Notes: generated from the letters alone by a model not told the origin. Shown: positions 43,433-53,322, numbered from the stretch's first letter. The stretch is 64,000 bases of DNA from Goekera deserti (GCF_010685995.1 NZ_JAAGWK010000009.1:248001-312000); one strand, 5' to 3'. Translations and numbers: made by a program.

Positions 43433-44755
43433 ATGCAGGTGCCGCAGCGGGTCGAGGTCGTCGTCGTGGGCGCAGGGCTGGCCGGGCTCTCCGCCGCCAC
43501 CCGGCTGGCGGCAGCCGGGTGCGACGTGCACGTCCTGGAGGCCTCCGCTGCCGCCGGTGGGCGGTTGGCGACCCAGCGGGTGGACGGCTTCGTCGTCGAC
43601 CGCGGGTTCCAGGTGCTGAACACCGGCTACCCCCGGGTCGCCGACCTCGACGTGCCGGCGCTGCGGATGGGCTGGTTCTGGCCGGGGGCGCTGCTGCGCA
43701 CCGACGAGGGCACCTCCCGGGTGGCCGACCCGCGCCGCCGTCCGCAGGCCGCGTGGGACACCGTCCGGGCACCCCTGGGGTCCCTGCCCCGCAAGGCGGC
43801 CATCGGCGCCTTCTCCGCCCGCGCCGGGTACTGGCCGGTGGACCGGTTGCTGCGCGCACCGGAGACCACCGCCGGGCAGGCGCTGCTCGCCGCCGGGGTG
43901 GGCTCGACCGCGGTCGAGCGGTTCTTCCGGCCGTTCCTCGCCGGGGTGCTGCTGGAGCCCGAGCTCGCCACCTCCAGCCGCTACCTGGACCTGCTGTGGC
44001 GCAGCTTCGTCCGGGGCGACATCGGTCTGCCCGCCGAGGGCATGCAGGCCGTCGGGCAGCAGCTCGCCGACCAGCTCCCCGCCGAGCGCCTGCACCACGG
44101 CGTGCGGGTGTCCGCGCTCGGCGAGGACGGGCAGGTGCACACCGACCGGGGCACGGTCCGCGCGGACGCCGTGGTGGTCGCCACCGACCCCGACACGGCC
44201 GCCCGGCTGGTGCCGGGCCTGGAGGCGAGCGCACCCCGGCAGGTCACCACGCACCTGCACGTGCTGCCGGCCTCGCCCTGGCCCTCGCCGCTGCTCGTGC
44301 TGGGCCGGCCGGGCGGCCAGCTGGTCAACACCGTGGTGCTCACCGACGCCCAGCCGGCCTACAGTCCCGACGGCCGCGCCCTGGTCGCCAGCTCGACCCT
44401 GGCCCCGACCCGGCCGGAGGACGTGCGGGAGGAGATCGCCCGGGCACACGGCGTGTCCCCCGCCGATCTGGACCACCTGACCTCGGTCACCGTGCTCGGC
44501 GCCCAGCCGGCGGCCACGGTGCCGCTCCAGCTGCGCCGGCCGGTCGACCTGGGCGAGGGGTTGTTCGTCTGCGGCGACCACCGGGACACCCCGTCCATCC
44601 AGGGCGCGATGGCCAGCGGAGCCCGCACCGCCCGGGCCGTGCTGCGCCGGCTCCGGCCCCGCCCCGACCTGCTGGCCCTGCAGGGCCGCCCTGCCGGCGA
44701 CGGGCCCGACGGCTCCGACACCCTCGGGGCAGCCGCCCGGTCCGGGCGGCCCTGA
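43433..44755 (+). CDS. FAD-dependent oxidoreductase (amine oxidase / PPOX-like)
   Basis: Flavoprotein of the amine oxidase/phytoene desaturase superfamily, 440 residues. The FAD motif is [18 protein letters not shown] (residues about 8-25) followed by [13 protein letters not shown]. Central family parts are [28 protein letters not shown] and [18 protein letters not shown]. The C-terminal FAD-binding stretch is [24 protein letters not shown] 43433 is 6 nt after TACGTT. The stop overlaps the S51 peptidase ATG by one base (TGATG). Substrate unknown; carotenoid, amine or porphyrin compounds are possible by family. Confidence 0.9.
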   Translation: MQVPQRVEVVVVGAGLAGLSAATRLAAAGCDVHVLEASAAAGGRLATQRVDGFVVDRGFQVLNTGYPRVADLDVPALRMGWFWPGALLRTDEGTSRVADPRRRPQAAWDTVRAPLGSLPRKAAIGAFSARAGYWPVDRLLRAPETTAGQALLAAGVGSTAVERFFRPFLAGVLLEPELATSSRYLDLLWRSFVRGDIGLPAEGMQAVGQQLADQLPAERLHHGVRVSALGEDGQVHTDRGTVRADAVVVATDPDTAARLVPGLEASAPRQVTTHLHVLPASPWPSPLLVLGRPGGQLVNTVVLTDAQPAYSPDGRALVASSTLAPTRPEDVREEIARAHGVSPADLDHLTSVTVLGAQPAATVPLQLRRPVDLGEGLFVCGDHRDTPSIQGAMASGARTARAVLRRLRPRPDLLALQGRPAGDGPDGSDTLGAAARSGRP

Positions 44756-45489
44756 TGCCCGCGACCGGGCCGACGATCCTGGCGACCAGCATGGGCTTCG
44801 ACTCCCGTGGCCGCGGCCCCCACGACTGGGCCCCGGGCCCGGTGTTCGACCTGGCCGTGCAGCTCGCCGGGCAGCCCCAGTGGCCGCGGATCTGCTACCT
44901 CGGCACCGCGACCGGGGACGATCCCGCCCGGGTCGGTGGCTTCTACGGGGCCTTCGCCGGCAGCGAGGTCCGCGCCTCCCACCTCAGCCTGTCCCCCATG
45001 CCGACGGTCGCGGACGTGCGCACCCACCTGCTCGCCCAGGACGTCGTGTGGGTCGGCGGCGGCAGCGTGGCCAACCTGCTCGCGGTGTGGCGGGTGCACG
45101 GGCTGGACGAGGTGCTGGCCGAGTGCTGGCGCGCCGGTGTGGTGCTCGCCGGGGTGTCCGCCGGGTCGATCTGCTGGCACGTCGGGGGCACCACCGACTC
45201 CTTCGGCCCGCAGCTGCGCCCGGTCACCAACGGGCTGGCCCTGCTCCCCTGGTCCAACGGCGTGCACCACGACTCCGAGCCCGAGCGGCGGCCGCTGTAC
45301 CTCCGGCTGGTCGCCGACGGCACGCTCCCACCCGGCCACGCCACCGACGACGGCGCGGGCCTGGTCTACCGCGGCACCGAGCTGGTCGAGGCGGTGGCCG
45401 ACCGCAGGGACGCGGGCGCCTACCGGGTGTACCGCGGGCCCGACGGCCAGGCCGTGGAGACCCCGCTGGTGCCGCGTCGGCTGCGGTGA
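44755..45489 (+). CDS. S51-family peptidase (dipeptidase E-like)
   Basis: Serine hydrolase of the S51 family (dipeptidase E / cyanophycinase group), 244 residues, near the dipeptidase E length. The nucleophile is in [10 protein letters not shown] (Ser about 136), the oxyanion-side [16 protein letters not shown] precedes it, and a His lies in GVHHDSE. N-terminus: [15 protein letters not shown]. The ATG shares one base with the upstream FAD gene, so the two are coupled. lipB follows 41 bp later with its own promoter. Probably an Asp-dipeptidase of peptide turnover; cyanophycin is unlikely without a synthetase in view. Confidence 0.88.
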   Translation: MPATGPTILATSMGFDSRGRGPHDWAPGPVFDLAVQLAGQPQWPRICYLGTATGDDPARVGGFYGAFAGSEVRASHLSLSPMPTVADVRTHLLAQDVVWVGGGSVANLLAVWRVHGLDEVLAECWRAGVVLAGVSAGSICWHVGGTTDSFGPQLRPVTNGLALLPWSNGVHHDSEPERRPLYLRLVADGTLPPGHATDDGAGLVYRGTELVEAVADRRDAGAYRVYRGPDGQAVETPLVPRRLR

Positions 45490-45517
45490 CCAGCACCTCG
45501 ACCGGCGTGGACGGGCA

Positions 45518-45523
45518 TAGGCT
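45518..45523 (+). promoter_or_regulatory. -10 box of lipB
   Basis: TAGGCT, 7 nt before ATG 45531. Confidence 0.5.
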
Positions 45524-45530
45524 GGAGCGC

Positions 45531-46190
45531 ATGGACGAGCTGGTGGTGGTGCGCGCGGGGACCGTCGACTACGAGACCGCCTGGGCGCGCCAGCGCGAGC
45601 TGCACGAGCAGCGGGTGGCCGGCACGGGCCCGGACACGATGCTGCTGCTGGAGCACCCGTCGGTCTACACCGCCGGCCGCCGCACCGAGGCGCACGAGAA
45701 GCCGCAGGACGGCACCCCCGTCGTCGACGTCGACCGGGGCGGCAAGATCACCTGGCACGGGCCCGGGCAGCTCGTCGGGTACCCGATCGTGGCGCTGCCC
45801 GACCCGATCGACGTGGTGGCCCACGTCCGCCGGCTGGAGGAGGCCCTGATCGAGGTCTGTGCCGACCTCGGCGTGGCCGCCGGTCAGGTCGAGGGCCGCA
45901 GTGGGGTCTGGGTGGCGGCCGACGCCCCGGGCCCCGGTGCGCGGCCCGAGCGCAAGATCGCCGCGATCGGCGTCCGGGTGGCGCGCGGCGTGACCATGCA
46001 CGGTTTCGCGCTGAACTGCGACCCCGACCTGCGGGCCTTCGGCGCCATCGTGCCCTGCGGGATCCTGGACGCCGGGGTCACCTCGCTGTCCGCCGAACTC
46101 GGCCGGGACGTCCCGGTGGCCGAGGTCGTCGACCGGGTGGAGGCCGCTGTCCGCCGGGTGCTCCGGCCGGTGCCGGCCGCCGCGAGGTGA
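45531..46190 (+). CDS. lipB: Octanoyltransferase LipB
   Basis: Moves octanoyl groups from acyl carrier protein to lipoyl domains, the first step of lipoate synthesis. It has 219 residues. The family motifs are [31 protein letters not shown] (contains the conserved GGxxTxHGPGQ), and the catalytic Lys/Cys region KIAAIGVRV then [13 protein letters not shown] (Cys about 174). ATG 45531 lies 7 nt after TAGGCT. The stop overlaps the start of the F420-linked gene. LipA lies 6 kb downstream. The E2 protein encoded at 38389 is its likely substrate, together with the glycine cleavage H protein. Confidence 0.96.
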   Translation: MDELVVVRAGTVDYETAWARQRELHEQRVAGTGPDTMLLLEHPSVYTAGRRTEAHEKPQDGTPVVDVDRGGKITWHGPGQLVGYPIVALPDPIDVVAHVRRLEEALIEVCADLGVAAGQVEGRSGVWVAADAPGPGARPERKIAAIGVRVARGVTMHGFALNCDPDLRAFGAIVPCGILDAGVTSLSAELGRDVPVAEVVDRVEAAVRRVLRPVPAAAR

Positions 46191-46630
46191 CCGGCACCGG
46201 GGCTCTCCCCGCCGCGGAGTACGTCAGCCTGACCACCTTCCGGCGGACCGGGCAGCCCGTCGCCACCCCGGTCTGGGCCGCGCCCTACCGGCCGGGCCCG
46301 GCCGCGAACGCCGGCTCGGTGACCGGTGACGGGTCCGGGGAGCCGATGCTGGTTGTCTGGACCCGCGCGGACTCCGGCAAGGTGAAGCGCCTGCGGCACA
46401 CCAGCCGGGTGACCGTCGCCCCGTGCGACGCCCGCGGGCGGCTGCTGGGCGACGCCGTCGAGGCCACCGCGGGGCTGCTCGACCCGGCCGACGAGCCGGC
46501 CGCGCTGGCCGCGATGAGCAGGCGGTACGGCCTGCGCTTCCAGCTCGTCCGCTGGCCCTCCCACCTGTGGGGTCGCCTCACCGCCCGCGGCACACCGCGG
46601 CACACGGTCATCTGGATCCGCCCGGACTGA
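46187..46630 (+). CDS. PPOX-class F420-dependent flavin/deazaflavin protein
   Basis: A 147-residue split-beta-barrel protein of the pyridoxamine 5'-phosphate oxidase class, F420-dependent subfamily. The pattern is [22 protein letters not shown], then [28 protein letters not shown], here in parts [17 protein letters not shown]. The central basic KVKRLRH likely meets the cofactor phosphate. GTG 46187 overlaps the lipB stop (GTGA). It probably shares the lipB transcript. Copy 7 of the hairpin repeat follows. Substrate unknown; F420 use is inferred from the family. Confidence 0.9.
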   Translation: MTGTGALPAAEYVSLTTFRRTGQPVATPVWAAPYRPGPAANAGSVTGDGSGEPMLVVWTRADSGKVKRLRHTSRVTVAPCDARGRLLGDAVEATAGLLDPADEPAALAAMSRRYGLRFQLVRWPSHLWGRLTARGTPRHTVIWIRPD

Positions 46631-46638
46631 ACGGCCCC

Positions 46639-46695
46639 GGCCCCGCTGCCGGGCCCCTCGTCGCGCGGAGCGTGGCGTGGGGGGCAGCGGGGTCC
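46639..46695 (-). repeat. Intergenic hairpin repeat, copy 7
   Basis: On the minus strand GGACCCCGCTGC (46695-46684) pairs with GCAGCGGGGCC (46649-46639), one A bulged. It fills the gap between convergent genes and ends 4 bp from the leuS stop. Confidence 0.85.
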
Positions 46696-46699
46696 TCCT

Positions 46700-49588
46700 T
46701 CAGAGCACGAAGTTGACCAGCCGCCCCGGCACGGCGACCACCCGGCGCACGGTGGCGCCGTCCAGCAGCCCGGCGATCCGCTCGTCGGCGCGCGCAGCCG
46801 CCTCCAGGGCAGCCGCGTCCGCGTCGGCGGGGACGGCCACCTGGGCACGCACCTTGCCGTTGACCTGGACCACGATCTGCACGGTGTCGTCGACCAGCCA
46901 GCGCTGCTCGGCGTGCGGGAACGACGCCCAGGCCACCGACTCCGGGTGACCCAGCCGGGACCACAGCTCCTCGGCCAGGTGCGGTGCCAGCGGAGCGACC
47001 AGCAGCACCAGGCCCTCCGCGACCGCCCGGGGCACCGGCCGCTCCCCGGCGTAAGCCTGGGTCAGGTGGTTGGTCAGCTCGGTGATCCGGGCGATGGCCA
47101 CGTTGAACCGCAGCGAGCCCATCCCCTCGCGCACGCCGTCGACGGCCCGGTTCAGCGCACGGGACGTGTCGTCGTCCGGCTGCACGTCGTCGGCCACCCG
47201 GACGGCGCCGGTGACCTCGTCGACCACCACCCGCCAGATGCGCTGCAGCAGCCGCTGGGAGCCGACCGCGGCCTTGGTCTCCCACGGGCGGGACTGGTCC
47301 AGCGGCCCGGTCGACATCTCGTAGACCCGGAACGTGTCCACGCCGTACGCCTCGATCATCTCGTCGGGCGTGACGACGTTCTTCAGGCTCTTGCCCATCT
47401 TCCCGTACTCGCGGGTGACCGGGCGGCCCTCGTACAGGTACTGGCCGTCCCGCTCCACCACGTCGGCGGCGGGCACGTGGAAGCCGCGGTCGTCGGTGTA
47501 GGCGAACGCGGAGATGTAGCCCTGGTTGACCAGCCGGCGGAACGGCTCCTCGCTGGAGACGTACCCCAGGTCGAACAGCACCTTGTGCCAGAAGCGCGCG
47601 TACAGCAGGTGCAGCACCGCGTGCTCCACCCCGCCGACGTACAGGTCGACGCCGCCGGTGTCGCCGGCCGACCGCGGGCCCAGCCAGTAGCGCTCCAGCT
47701 CCGGGTCGACCAGCTGCTCGTCGTCGGCGGGGTCCAGGTAGCGCAGGTGGTACCAGCACGACCCCGCCCAGTTGGGCATGGTGTTCGTCTCGCGCCGGTA
47801 CTGCTGCGGGCCGTCACCCAGGTCCAGTGTCACCGTCGTCCACTCGGTCGCCCGGGACAGCGGCGGCTCCGGGGCCGAGGTGGCGTCGTCGTCGGCGAAG
47901 GTCGTCGGCGAGTAGTCGTCGACCTCCGGCAGCAGCACCGGCAGCATCGACTCCGGGACGGCGACCGGCAGGTCGTCGGCGTCGTAGACGATCGGGAACG
48001 GCTCGCCCCAGTAGCGCTGCCGGCTGAACAGCCAGTCGCGCAGCTTGTAGGTGGTCGTCGCCTCGCCGTGCCCGTGCGCCACCAGCCACCCGGTGACGGC
48101 GGCGATCGCCTCGGCCTTGCCCAGCCCGTCCAGCGAGATCTCCTCGTTGGACGAGTTGATCATCGAGCCGGGCCCGGTGTAGGCACCACCGGCGAAGTCC
48201 GCCGGCGGCTGCACGGTGCGCACCACGGGCAGGCCGAAGGCCTCGGCGAACTCGAAGTCGCGGGTGTCCTCACCGGGCACCGCCATGATGGCGCCGGTGC
48301 CGTAGCCGGTCAGCACGTAGTCGGCGATGAACACCGGCAGCCGGGCGCCGTTCACCGGGTTCACCGCGGTGGTGCCCAGCCACACTCCGGTCTTCTCCCG
48401 GCCCTCGGCCTGCCGGTCCAGCTCCGAGCGGCGCGAGGCCTGCCGCTGGTAGGCGGCGACCGCCTCACCCGGGGTGGCCGCCCCACCGGTCCACCGGGGG
48501 TCGACGTCGGCCGGCCAGGCCGCCGCGGTCAGCGAGCCCACCAGCGGGTGCTCCGGGGCCAGCACCAGGTAGGTGGCCCCGAACAGCGTGTCCGGGCGGG
48601 TGGTGAACACCTCCACGGGCTCGCCGGAGGAGGCGAAGCGGATCCGCGCGCCGGTGGAGCGGCCGATCCAGTTGCGCTGCATCAGCTTCAGCGACTCCGA
48701 CCAGTCCAGCCGGTCCAGGTCGGTCAGCAGCCGCTCGGCGTAGGCGGTGATCCGCATCATCCACTGGGTCAGCGGCCGCCGGAACACCGGGAAGTTGCCC
48801 CGCTCGGAGCGGCCGTCGGCGGTGACCTCCTCGTTGGACAGCACCGTGCCCAGGCCCGGGCACCAGTTCACCGGCGCCTGGTTCAGGTAGGCCAGCCGGT
48901 GCGCGTCGACCACCCGGCGGCGCTGCACCCGGTCCAGCTCCGCCCACGGCAGGCCGCTGTCGTCGGTGCCGGGCGCCGGGCTGCGGGTGCCGGCGTCCAG
49001 CTCGGCGACCAGCTCGGCGATGGGCCGGGCCCTGTCCTGCTCGGGGTCGAACCAGGCCTCGAACAGCCGGGTGAAGATCCACTGCGTCCACCGGTAGTAG
49101 CCGGGGTCGATCGTGGCGAAGGTGCGCCGCTGGTCGTGGTCGACCCCCAGCCGGCGCAGCTGCGCGGCGATGGCGGCGATGTTGGCCTCGGTGGTGACCC
49201 GCGGGTGCTGCCCGGTCTGCACGGCGTACTGCTCGGCCGGCAGCCCGAACGCGTCGTAGCCCATCGGGTGCAGCACGTTGTGCCCGTCCATCCGCAGGAA
49301 CCGGCTGGTGACGTCGGTGCCCAGGTAGCCCAGCGGGTGCCCGACGTGCAGCCCCGCACCCGAGGGGTACGGGAACATGTCCATCACGAAGGCCTTGGGC
49401 CGATCGGCCACCCGCTCGAAGCCCGCGGACAGCCGGCCGGTCGGGTTCGGCGTGTGGAAGGTGCCCTCGGCCTCCCACCGGTCCTGCCAGGCGAGCTCGA
49501 TCTGCTGCGCCAGCGCCGCGGTGTAGCGGTGCGCGGGCACGCCGTCGCCGGTGGCTGCGGGGGTCGACTGGTCGGTGGGCTGGCTCAT
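46700..49588 (-). CDS. leuS: Leucyl-tRNA synthetase
   Basis: Class I synthetase that charges tRNA-Leu, 962 residues, normal for actinobacteria. The HIGH motif appears as [14 protein letters not shown] (near residue 80). The editing domain (CP1) lies about 240-430, with the [12 protein letters not shown] region. The KMSKS loop reads [11 protein letters not shown] (about 735). The C-terminus ends in the anticodon-binding and LeuRS-specific region ([15 protein letters not shown], then RLVNFVL). ATG 49588 has AGGAGC upstream. Between it and its promoter lies a 125 nt leader with a short leucine-rich peptide and a terminator, so expression is probably controlled by attenuation. Confidence 0.97.
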   Translation of the reverse strand: MSQPTDQSTPAATGDGVPAHRYTAALAQQIELAWQDRWEAEGTFHTPNPTGRLSAGFERVADRPKAFVMDMFPYPSGAGLHVGHPLGYLGTDVTSRFLRMDGHNVLHPMGYDAFGLPAEQYAVQTGQHPRVTTEANIAAIAAQLRRLGVDHDQRRTFATIDPGYYRWTQWIFTRLFEAWFDPEQDRARPIAELVAELDAGTRSPAPGTDDSGLPWAELDRVQRRRVVDAHRLAYLNQAPVNWCPGLGTVLSNEEVTADGRSERGNFPVFRRPLTQWMMRITAYAERLLTDLDRLDWSESLKLMQRNWIGRSTGARIRFASSGEPVEVFTTRPDTLFGATYLVLAPEHPLVGSLTAAAWPADVDPRWTGGAATPGEAVAAYQRQASRRSELDRQAEGREKTGVWLGTTAVNPVNGARLPVFIADYVLTGYGTGAIMAVPGEDTRDFEFAEAFGLPVVRTVQPPADFAGGAYTGPGSMINSSNEEISLDGLGKAEAIAAVTGWLVAHGHGEATTTYKLRDWLFSRQRYWGEPFPIVYDADDLPVAVPESMLPVLLPEVDDYSPTTFADDDATSAPEPPLSRATEWTTVTLDLGDGPQQYRRETNTMPNWAGSCWYHLRYLDPADDEQLVDPELERYWLGPRSAGDTGGVDLYVGGVEHAVLHLLYARFWHKVLFDLGYVSSEEPFRRLVNQGYISAFAYTDDRGFHVPAADVVERDGQYLYEGRPVTREYGKMGKSLKNVVTPDEMIEAYGVDTFRVYEMSTGPLDQSRPWETKAAVGSQRLLQRIWRVVVDEVTGAVRVADDVQPDDDTSRALNRAVDGVREGMGSLRFNVAIARITELTNHLTQAYAGERPVPRAVAEGLVLLVAPLAPHLAEELWSRLGHPESVAWASFPHAEQRWLVDDTVQIVVQVNGKVRAQVAVPADADAAALEAAARADERIAGLLDGATVRRVVAVPGRLVNFVL

Positions 49589-49627
49589 CGCTGGTGCTCC
49601 TGGATCGACGTACCGGAGGCGGACATG

Positions 49628-49652
49628 AAAAAACCCCTCACGCAGGAGGGGT
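49628..49652 (-). terminator. Intrinsic terminator in the leuS leader (attenuator)
   Basis: On the minus strand ACCCCTC pairs with GAGGGGT (arms 49646-49652 and 49633-49639) and is followed by six U (49633-49628). It is the only hairpin I saw in this window with a true U-run. It lies 39 nt before leuS and would stop transcription early unless an alternative pairing forms. Confidence 0.8.
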
Positions 49653-49677
49653 CGCCGTGCAGCCTGAGCAGGTCAGG

Positions 49678-49713
49678 TCAGCACGGCCGTGCAAGGAGCA
49701 GTCCGCCGGTCAC
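49678..49713 (-). CDS. leuS leader peptide MTGGLLLARPC
   Basis: An 11-codon leader open frame: GTG start, then Thr-Gly-Gly, three consecutive leucine codons CTG CTC CTT, Ala-Arg-Pro-Cys and TGA. CTT is rare in this genome. The GTG lies 6 nt after a TACCCT box, like other leaderless genes here, so the transcript would start at or next to the peptide. A stem (49681-49687 with 49654-49660) overlaps its last codons and is adjacent to the terminator. A run of control codons followed by a terminator is the layout of amino-acid attenuators such as those of actinobacterial leuA. No experimental proof; the run of three Leu could be chance, but the position makes that unlikely. Confidence 0.7.
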   Translation of the reverse strand: MTGGLLLARPC

Positions 49714-49719
49714 GCCCAG

Positions 49720-49725
49720 AGGGTA
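49720..49725 (-). promoter_or_regulatory. -10 box of the leuS leader transcript
   Basis: TACCCT on the minus strand, 6 nt before the leader-peptide GTG 49713, in the 27 bp after the LLM gene stop. Predicts a transcript start at about 49713. Confidence 0.5.
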
Positions 49726-49752
49726 GCGCGCGCGACCGGCGGACCGCCTCCG

Positions 49753-50682
49753 TCATGTCAGCTGGGGAGCCACCTCGGCGGCGACCAGGTCCAGGTGGTC
49801 CAGGTCGGCGAGGTCGAGCACCTGCAGGTAGACCCGGCTCGCACCCGCCTCGGCGAACCGGCCCAGGGTGTCCACCGCCTGCGCCGGCGACCCGGCGACG
49901 CCGTCGGCCCGGAGCTCCTCGGGGTCCCGGCCGATCGCCGCCGCCCGGCGGGCCACCTCGGCGTCGTCCCGGCCGACGCAGAGCACCAGCGCCGAGCTGT
50001 ACACCACCGACGACGGGTCGCGGCCGGCCTCGGTGCAGGCCGACCGCACCCGGTCGAACAGCTGGGCGTTGTCCGCGGCCGAGGCGAACGGCACGTTGAA
50101 CTCCGCGGCGTACCGGGCGGCGAGCCGGGGCGTGCGGACCTTCCCCCGGCCGCCGACCAGGATCGGGACGCCGCCGGCCTGCACCGGTTTGGGCAGGGCC
50201 GGCGACCGGCTCACGCGGTAGTGCTCGCCGGCGAAGTCGTACGTGCTGCCCACCGGCGTCGTCCACATGCCGGTGATCAGCGCCAGCTGCTCCTCGAAGC
50301 GGTCGAAGCGCTCCCCCAGCGGCGGGAACGGGATGCCGTAGGCGCTGTGCTCGTCGTCGAACCAACCGGAACCGAGCCCGAGCTCCACCCGGCCGCCGCT
50401 CATCTGGTCGACCTGGGCCACCGAGATCGCCAGCGGCCCGGGCAGCCGGAAGGTGGCCGCGGTCATCAGCGTGCCCAGGCGGATGCGGCTGGTCTCCCGC
50501 GCGAGCCCCGCCAGGGTCAGCCACGCGTCGGTCGGGCCGGGGAGCCCGTCCCCGCCCATGGTCAGGTAGTGGTCGGAACGGAAGAAGGCGTCGAAGCCGG
50601 TCTCCTCCGTGCGCCGGGCGACGGCGAGGAGGTCGTCGTAGGTCGCGCCCATCTGGGGTTCGGTGAAGATCCTGAGGTCCAC
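49753..50682 (-). CDS. LLM-class F420-dependent oxidoreductase
   Basis: Flavin- or F420-dependent enzyme of the bacterial luciferase fold, 309 residues. The pattern of the TIGR03560 group is clear: MDLRIFTEPQMGATYDDLL, then FFRSDHYLTMGGD, LGTLMTAATFRLPGPLAISVAQVD, GGRVELGLGSGWFDDEHSAYG and PILVGGRGKVRTPRLAARYA (in parts GGRVELGLGSGWF and ILVGGRGKVRTPRLA). The GTG at 50682 is 7 nt after a TAGCGT box; the stop precedes the leuS leader by 27 bp. Substrate unknown. Actinobacteria have many such genes; use of F420 is the family expectation. Confidence 0.9.
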   Translation of the reverse strand: MDLRIFTEPQMGATYDDLLAVARRTEETGFDAFFRSDHYLTMGGDGLPGPTDAWLTLAGLARETSRIRLGTLMTAATFRLPGPLAISVAQVDQMSGGRVELGLGSGWFDDEHSAYGIPFPPLGERFDRFEEQLALITGMWTTPVGSTYDFAGEHYRVSRSPALPKPVQAGGVPILVGGRGKVRTPRLAARYAAEFNVPFASAADNAQLFDRVRSACTEAGRDPSSVVYSSALVLCVGRDDAEVARRAAAIGRDPEELRADGVAGSPAQAVDTLGRFAEAGASRVYLQVLDLADLDHLDLVAAEVAPQLT

Positions 50683-50689
50683 GGGCCCG

Positions 50690-50695
50690 ACGCTA
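50690..50695 (-). promoter_or_regulatory. -10 box of the LLM oxidoreductase gene
   Basis: TAGCGT on the minus strand, 7 nt before GTG 50682. Confidence 0.5.
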
Positions 50696-50825
50696 GGCGA
50701 CCGGCCCGCGGCACCGCCCGCCCGACGGGCCCCGACCAGCGGCGCCGGGGAGACCCTCGGGGTGTGCTCGTGGCCGGGACCGGGCAGGATGGATCACCAG
50801 GACGATCTACCCGGAGGTGCATGCA

Positions 50826-52160
50826 GTGTTCCGCAGGAAGAGTCACGCCGAGGTCATCGGCGCCGAGCTGGCCGAGGGCTTCAGCCACATCGGTTCGGCG
50901 TTCACCGAGGCCGGCCGTGCCACCGCGGAGCAGTTGGCCCCTGCCGTGGAGGCGGCCCGCGAGGCCACCGGCCCCCGGGTCGCCGCCGCCGTCGCGGCAG
51001 CCGCACCGGTCATCAGCTCCGCGAAGGACGCGCTCGCCCCGCGGGTCGACGCCGCCCGGGAGGCCGCCACCCCGCGCCTGGAGGCAGCCCAGAAGGCGAT
51101 CGACGCCGGCCTCGTCGCCGCCACGACCGCCGTCGCACCGCGGGTGGAGGCGGCGATCGACGCCCTCGCCCCGCGGATCGACACCGCCCGCACCGCTGCG
51201 GCGCCCCGGCTGGAGGCCGCGCAGAAGGCCGTCGACGCCGGCCTGGTCGCCGCCGTCGAGCAGTTCGAGAACGCCCGCGACGCCGCCGGTCCCCGGGCCA
51301 GCGCCGCGCAGGCCGCCGCGCTCGCCTACGCCGCCCCCCGGGTGGCGGCCACCCGCGAGGTGCTCGCCAGCGGGGTCGAGACCGCCCGCAGCGAGGTGCT
51401 CGCCAGCACCGAGAAGGCCCGCAAGCAGGCGGCCGCGAGCGCCGAGAAGGCACGCAAGCAGGCCGCCGTCAGCGGTGCGAAGGCCCGCAAGCAGGCGGAG
51501 AAGAGCTCCCAGCAGGCCAGGGCGCTGGCGCTCGCCAACGCCGAGCTGGCCCGGGCCCGAGCGGCGGAGAGCCGCAAGCAGTTCGACGCGGTCGCCGCCT
51601 CCACCGCGCACTCCATCAAGAAGCGCATCGGCGTCGAGCCCGAGCCGGCCCCCCGCCGGTGGCCCTGGGTGCTCGCCGTCCTGGCCGTGCTCGCCGGCGG
51701 CGTCGTGTTCTGGCGCAGCCGCACCTCCGACGACTCCTGGACTCCCGCACCGGCCGGCAACGGCCCGGTGCCCAGCTACCGAGAGGACCCCATGCCCAGC
51801 ACCCCCCGCCCGGCCGGCGGCACCGACACCCCGCAGTCCTCGGGCAAGACCGTGTCCGCCGCCGAGACCGCCCCCGGTGACGCCATGCCGCCGGACAGCG
51901 ACCTCGGCACCTGGACCGACCAGCTGGGCGGCGAGCCCGGCGGTCGCAACGCCGCCGAGCCCGGCAGCTCCACGCCCAACGACGAGACGCTGACCACCAG
52001 CACCGCCGGCCCGGCCGGCGACGTCGTCGAGGGCGCCAGCGGTGGGTCGCCGACCACCGACGCGACCAACGACACCGAGGCCGACCTCGGGCCGGCCGGC
52101 ACCCCGGTGGCCAACCGCGGCGTCCTGCCCGACGCGCAGGGCGGCAAGCACCAGGCCTGA
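50826..52160 (+). CDS. Ala-rich amphipathic-repeat membrane protein
   Basis: A 444-residue protein of unknown function. The N-terminal 270 residues are an unbroken Ala-rich helix built of about 11-residue repeats such as [11 protein letters not shown] and [11 protein letters not shown]; the block [17 protein letters not shown] occurs twice. A second repeat zone follows ([33 protein letters not shown]). A membrane helix lies near 280-295 ([18 protein letters not shown]), then an acidic Pro/Ser/Thr-rich tail of about 145 residues. Such 11-mers resemble apolipoprotein-like or DUF883-like lipid-surface helices. GTG 50826 has GGAGG 8 nt upstream; GTG 50817 is inside that site. It lies between divergent LLM and lipA. 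Confidence 0.82.
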   Translation: MFRRKSHAEVIGAELAEGFSHIGSAFTEAGRATAEQLAPAVEAAREATGPRVAAAVAAAAPVISSAKDALAPRVDAAREAATPRLEAAQKAIDAGLVAATTAVAPRVEAAIDALAPRIDTARTAAAPRLEAAQKAVDAGLVAAVEQFENARDAAGPRASAAQAAALAYAAPRVAATREVLASGVETARSEVLASTEKARKQAAASAEKARKQAAVSGAKARKQAEKSSQQARALALANAELARARAAESRKQFDAVAASTAHSIKKRIGVEPEPAPRRWPWVLAVLAVLAGGVVFWRSRTSDDSWTPAPAGNGPVPSYREDPMPSTPRPAGGTDTPQSSGKTVSAAETAPGDAMPPDSDLGTWTDQLGGEPGGRNAAEPGSSTPNDETLTTSTAGPAGDVVEGASGGSPTTDATNDTEADLGPAGTPVANRGVLPDAQGGKHQA

Positions 52161-52164
52161 TGGA

Positions 52165-52218
52165 GGACCCCGTCCTCCTCACCCTTCGCAAGCTCAGGGC
52201 GAGCCTCTGGACGGGGCC
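52165..52218 (+). repeat. Intergenic hairpin repeat, copy 8
   Basis: GGACCCCGTCC (52165-52175) pairs with GGACGGGGCC (52209-52218), one A bulged. The inner stem is CCCT/AGGG around TTCGCAAGCTC, also changed on both arms relative to other copies. It begins 5 bp after the repeat-protein stop. Confidence 0.85.
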
Positions 52219-52288
52219 TGCGCAGGGGCGGCCCCGGGACCACCGGGGCCGCCCCTGCTGCACGTCCGGGCACGTCACCCCCCGGGAG

Positions 52289-52294
52289 TACCGT
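52289..52294 (+). promoter_or_regulatory. -10 box of lipA
   Basis: TACCGT, 6 nt before ATG 52301. Confidence 0.5.
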
Positions 52295-52300
52295 GCAGGC

Positions 52301-53272
52301 ATGAGCGAGACGGCGACGAACCCGACTGCGACGTCCCCGATCGAGCCGGCCGGCCGGAAGCTGCTGCGGTTGGAGGTGCGCAACGCGCAGACCCCGATCG
52401 AGCGCAAGCCGGACTGGATCAAGACCCGGCTGCGCACCGGCCCGGAGTACACCGAGCTGAAGTCGCTGGTGCGCCGCGAGGGCCTGCACACGGTGTGCGA
52501 GGAGGCCGGCTGCCCCAACATCTACGAGTGCTGGGAGGACCGGGAGGCGACGTTCCTCATCGGTGGCGACCAGTGCACCCGGCGCTGCGACTTCTGCCAG
52601 ATCGACACGGGCAAGCCCGCCGACTACGACACCGACGAGCCGCGCCGGGTGGCCGAGAGCGTGGCCACCATGTCGCTGCGGTACGCGACGATCACCGGCG
52701 TCGCCCGGGACGACCTGCCCGACGGCGGGGCGTGGCTGTACGCCGAGACGGTGCGCCAGATCCACGCCGCGGTGCCCGGCTGCGGCGTCGAGCTGCTCAT
52801 CCCCGACTTCAACGCCGACCCCGACCAGCTGGCCGAGGTGTTCTCCTCCCGGCCGGAGGTGCTGGCGCACAACGTCGAGACCGTGCCGCGCATCTTCAAG
52901 CGCATCCGGCCCGGCTTCCGCTTCGAGCGGTCGCTCGCGGTGATCACCGCGGCCCGGGAGGCCGGCCTGGTCACCAAGTCCAACCTGATCCTGGGCATGG
53001 GCGAGGAGCCGGAGGAGGTCGTGGAGACCATGCAGGCCCTGCGCGACGCCGGCTGCGACCTGCTGACCATCACCCAGTACCTGCGCCCCTCGCCGCGGCA
53101 CCACCCCGTCGTCCGGTGGGTGAAGCCCGAGGAGTTCGTCGGGTTCGCAGCCGACGCCGAGCGGATGGGCTACCCCGGTGTGCTCGCCGGTCCGCTGGTG
53201 CGCAGCTCCTACCGGGCCGGCCGCCTCTACCAGCAGGCCGCCGAGGCGCGGGGACTCACCGCCGGTCGCTGA
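52301..53272 (+). CDS. lipA: Lipoyl synthase (radical SAM)
   Basis: Inserts two sulfur atoms into octanoyl-lipoyl domains. It has 323 residues. The auxiliary cluster Cys are in [13 protein letters not shown] (about 67-79), the radical SAM cluster in [10 protein letters not shown] (about 92-101), and the C-terminal Ser ligand is in [11 protein letters not shown]. The conserved [10 protein letters not shown]-like stretch reads [15 protein letters not shown] 52301 lies 6 nt after TACCGT. It is upstream of the DUF4191 gene, and lipB is 6 kb before it; in mycobacteria lipB and lipA are adjacent, so here leuS, an LLM gene and a repeat protein have been inserted between them. Confidence 0.97.
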   Translation: MSETATNPTATSPIEPAGRKLLRLEVRNAQTPIERKPDWIKTRLRTGPEYTELKSLVRREGLHTVCEEAGCPNIYECWEDREATFLIGGDQCTRRCDFCQIDTGKPADYDTDEPRRVAESVATMSLRYATITGVARDDLPDGGAWLYAETVRQIHAAVPGCGVELLIPDFNADPDQLAEVFSSRPEVLAHNVETVPRIFKRIRPGFRFERSLAVITAAREAGLVTKSNLILGMGEEPEEVVETMQALRDAGCDLLTITQYLRPSPRHHPVVRWVKPEEFVGFAADAERMGYPGVLAGPLVRSSYRAGRLYQQAAEARGLTAGR

Positions 53273-53322
53273 CCGGCCGGTCGCGGGCCGTGTGCCCGGC
53301 TCCGTCGGTGGTGCGGGGTGCC

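Noticed and set aside
46913-49726. Long plus-strand open frame opposite leuS
   Set aside because: Antisense to a clear leucyl-tRNA synthetase with low-complexity translation.
49589-49740. T-box riboswitch before leuS
   Set aside because: No T-box consensus sequence or specifier-loop structure; the leader-peptide attenuator explains the terminator better.
12384-52218. The hairpin repeats as CRISPR repeats or IS ends
   Set aside because: They are widely spaced single copies with internal symmetry, without spacers, transposase or target duplications.
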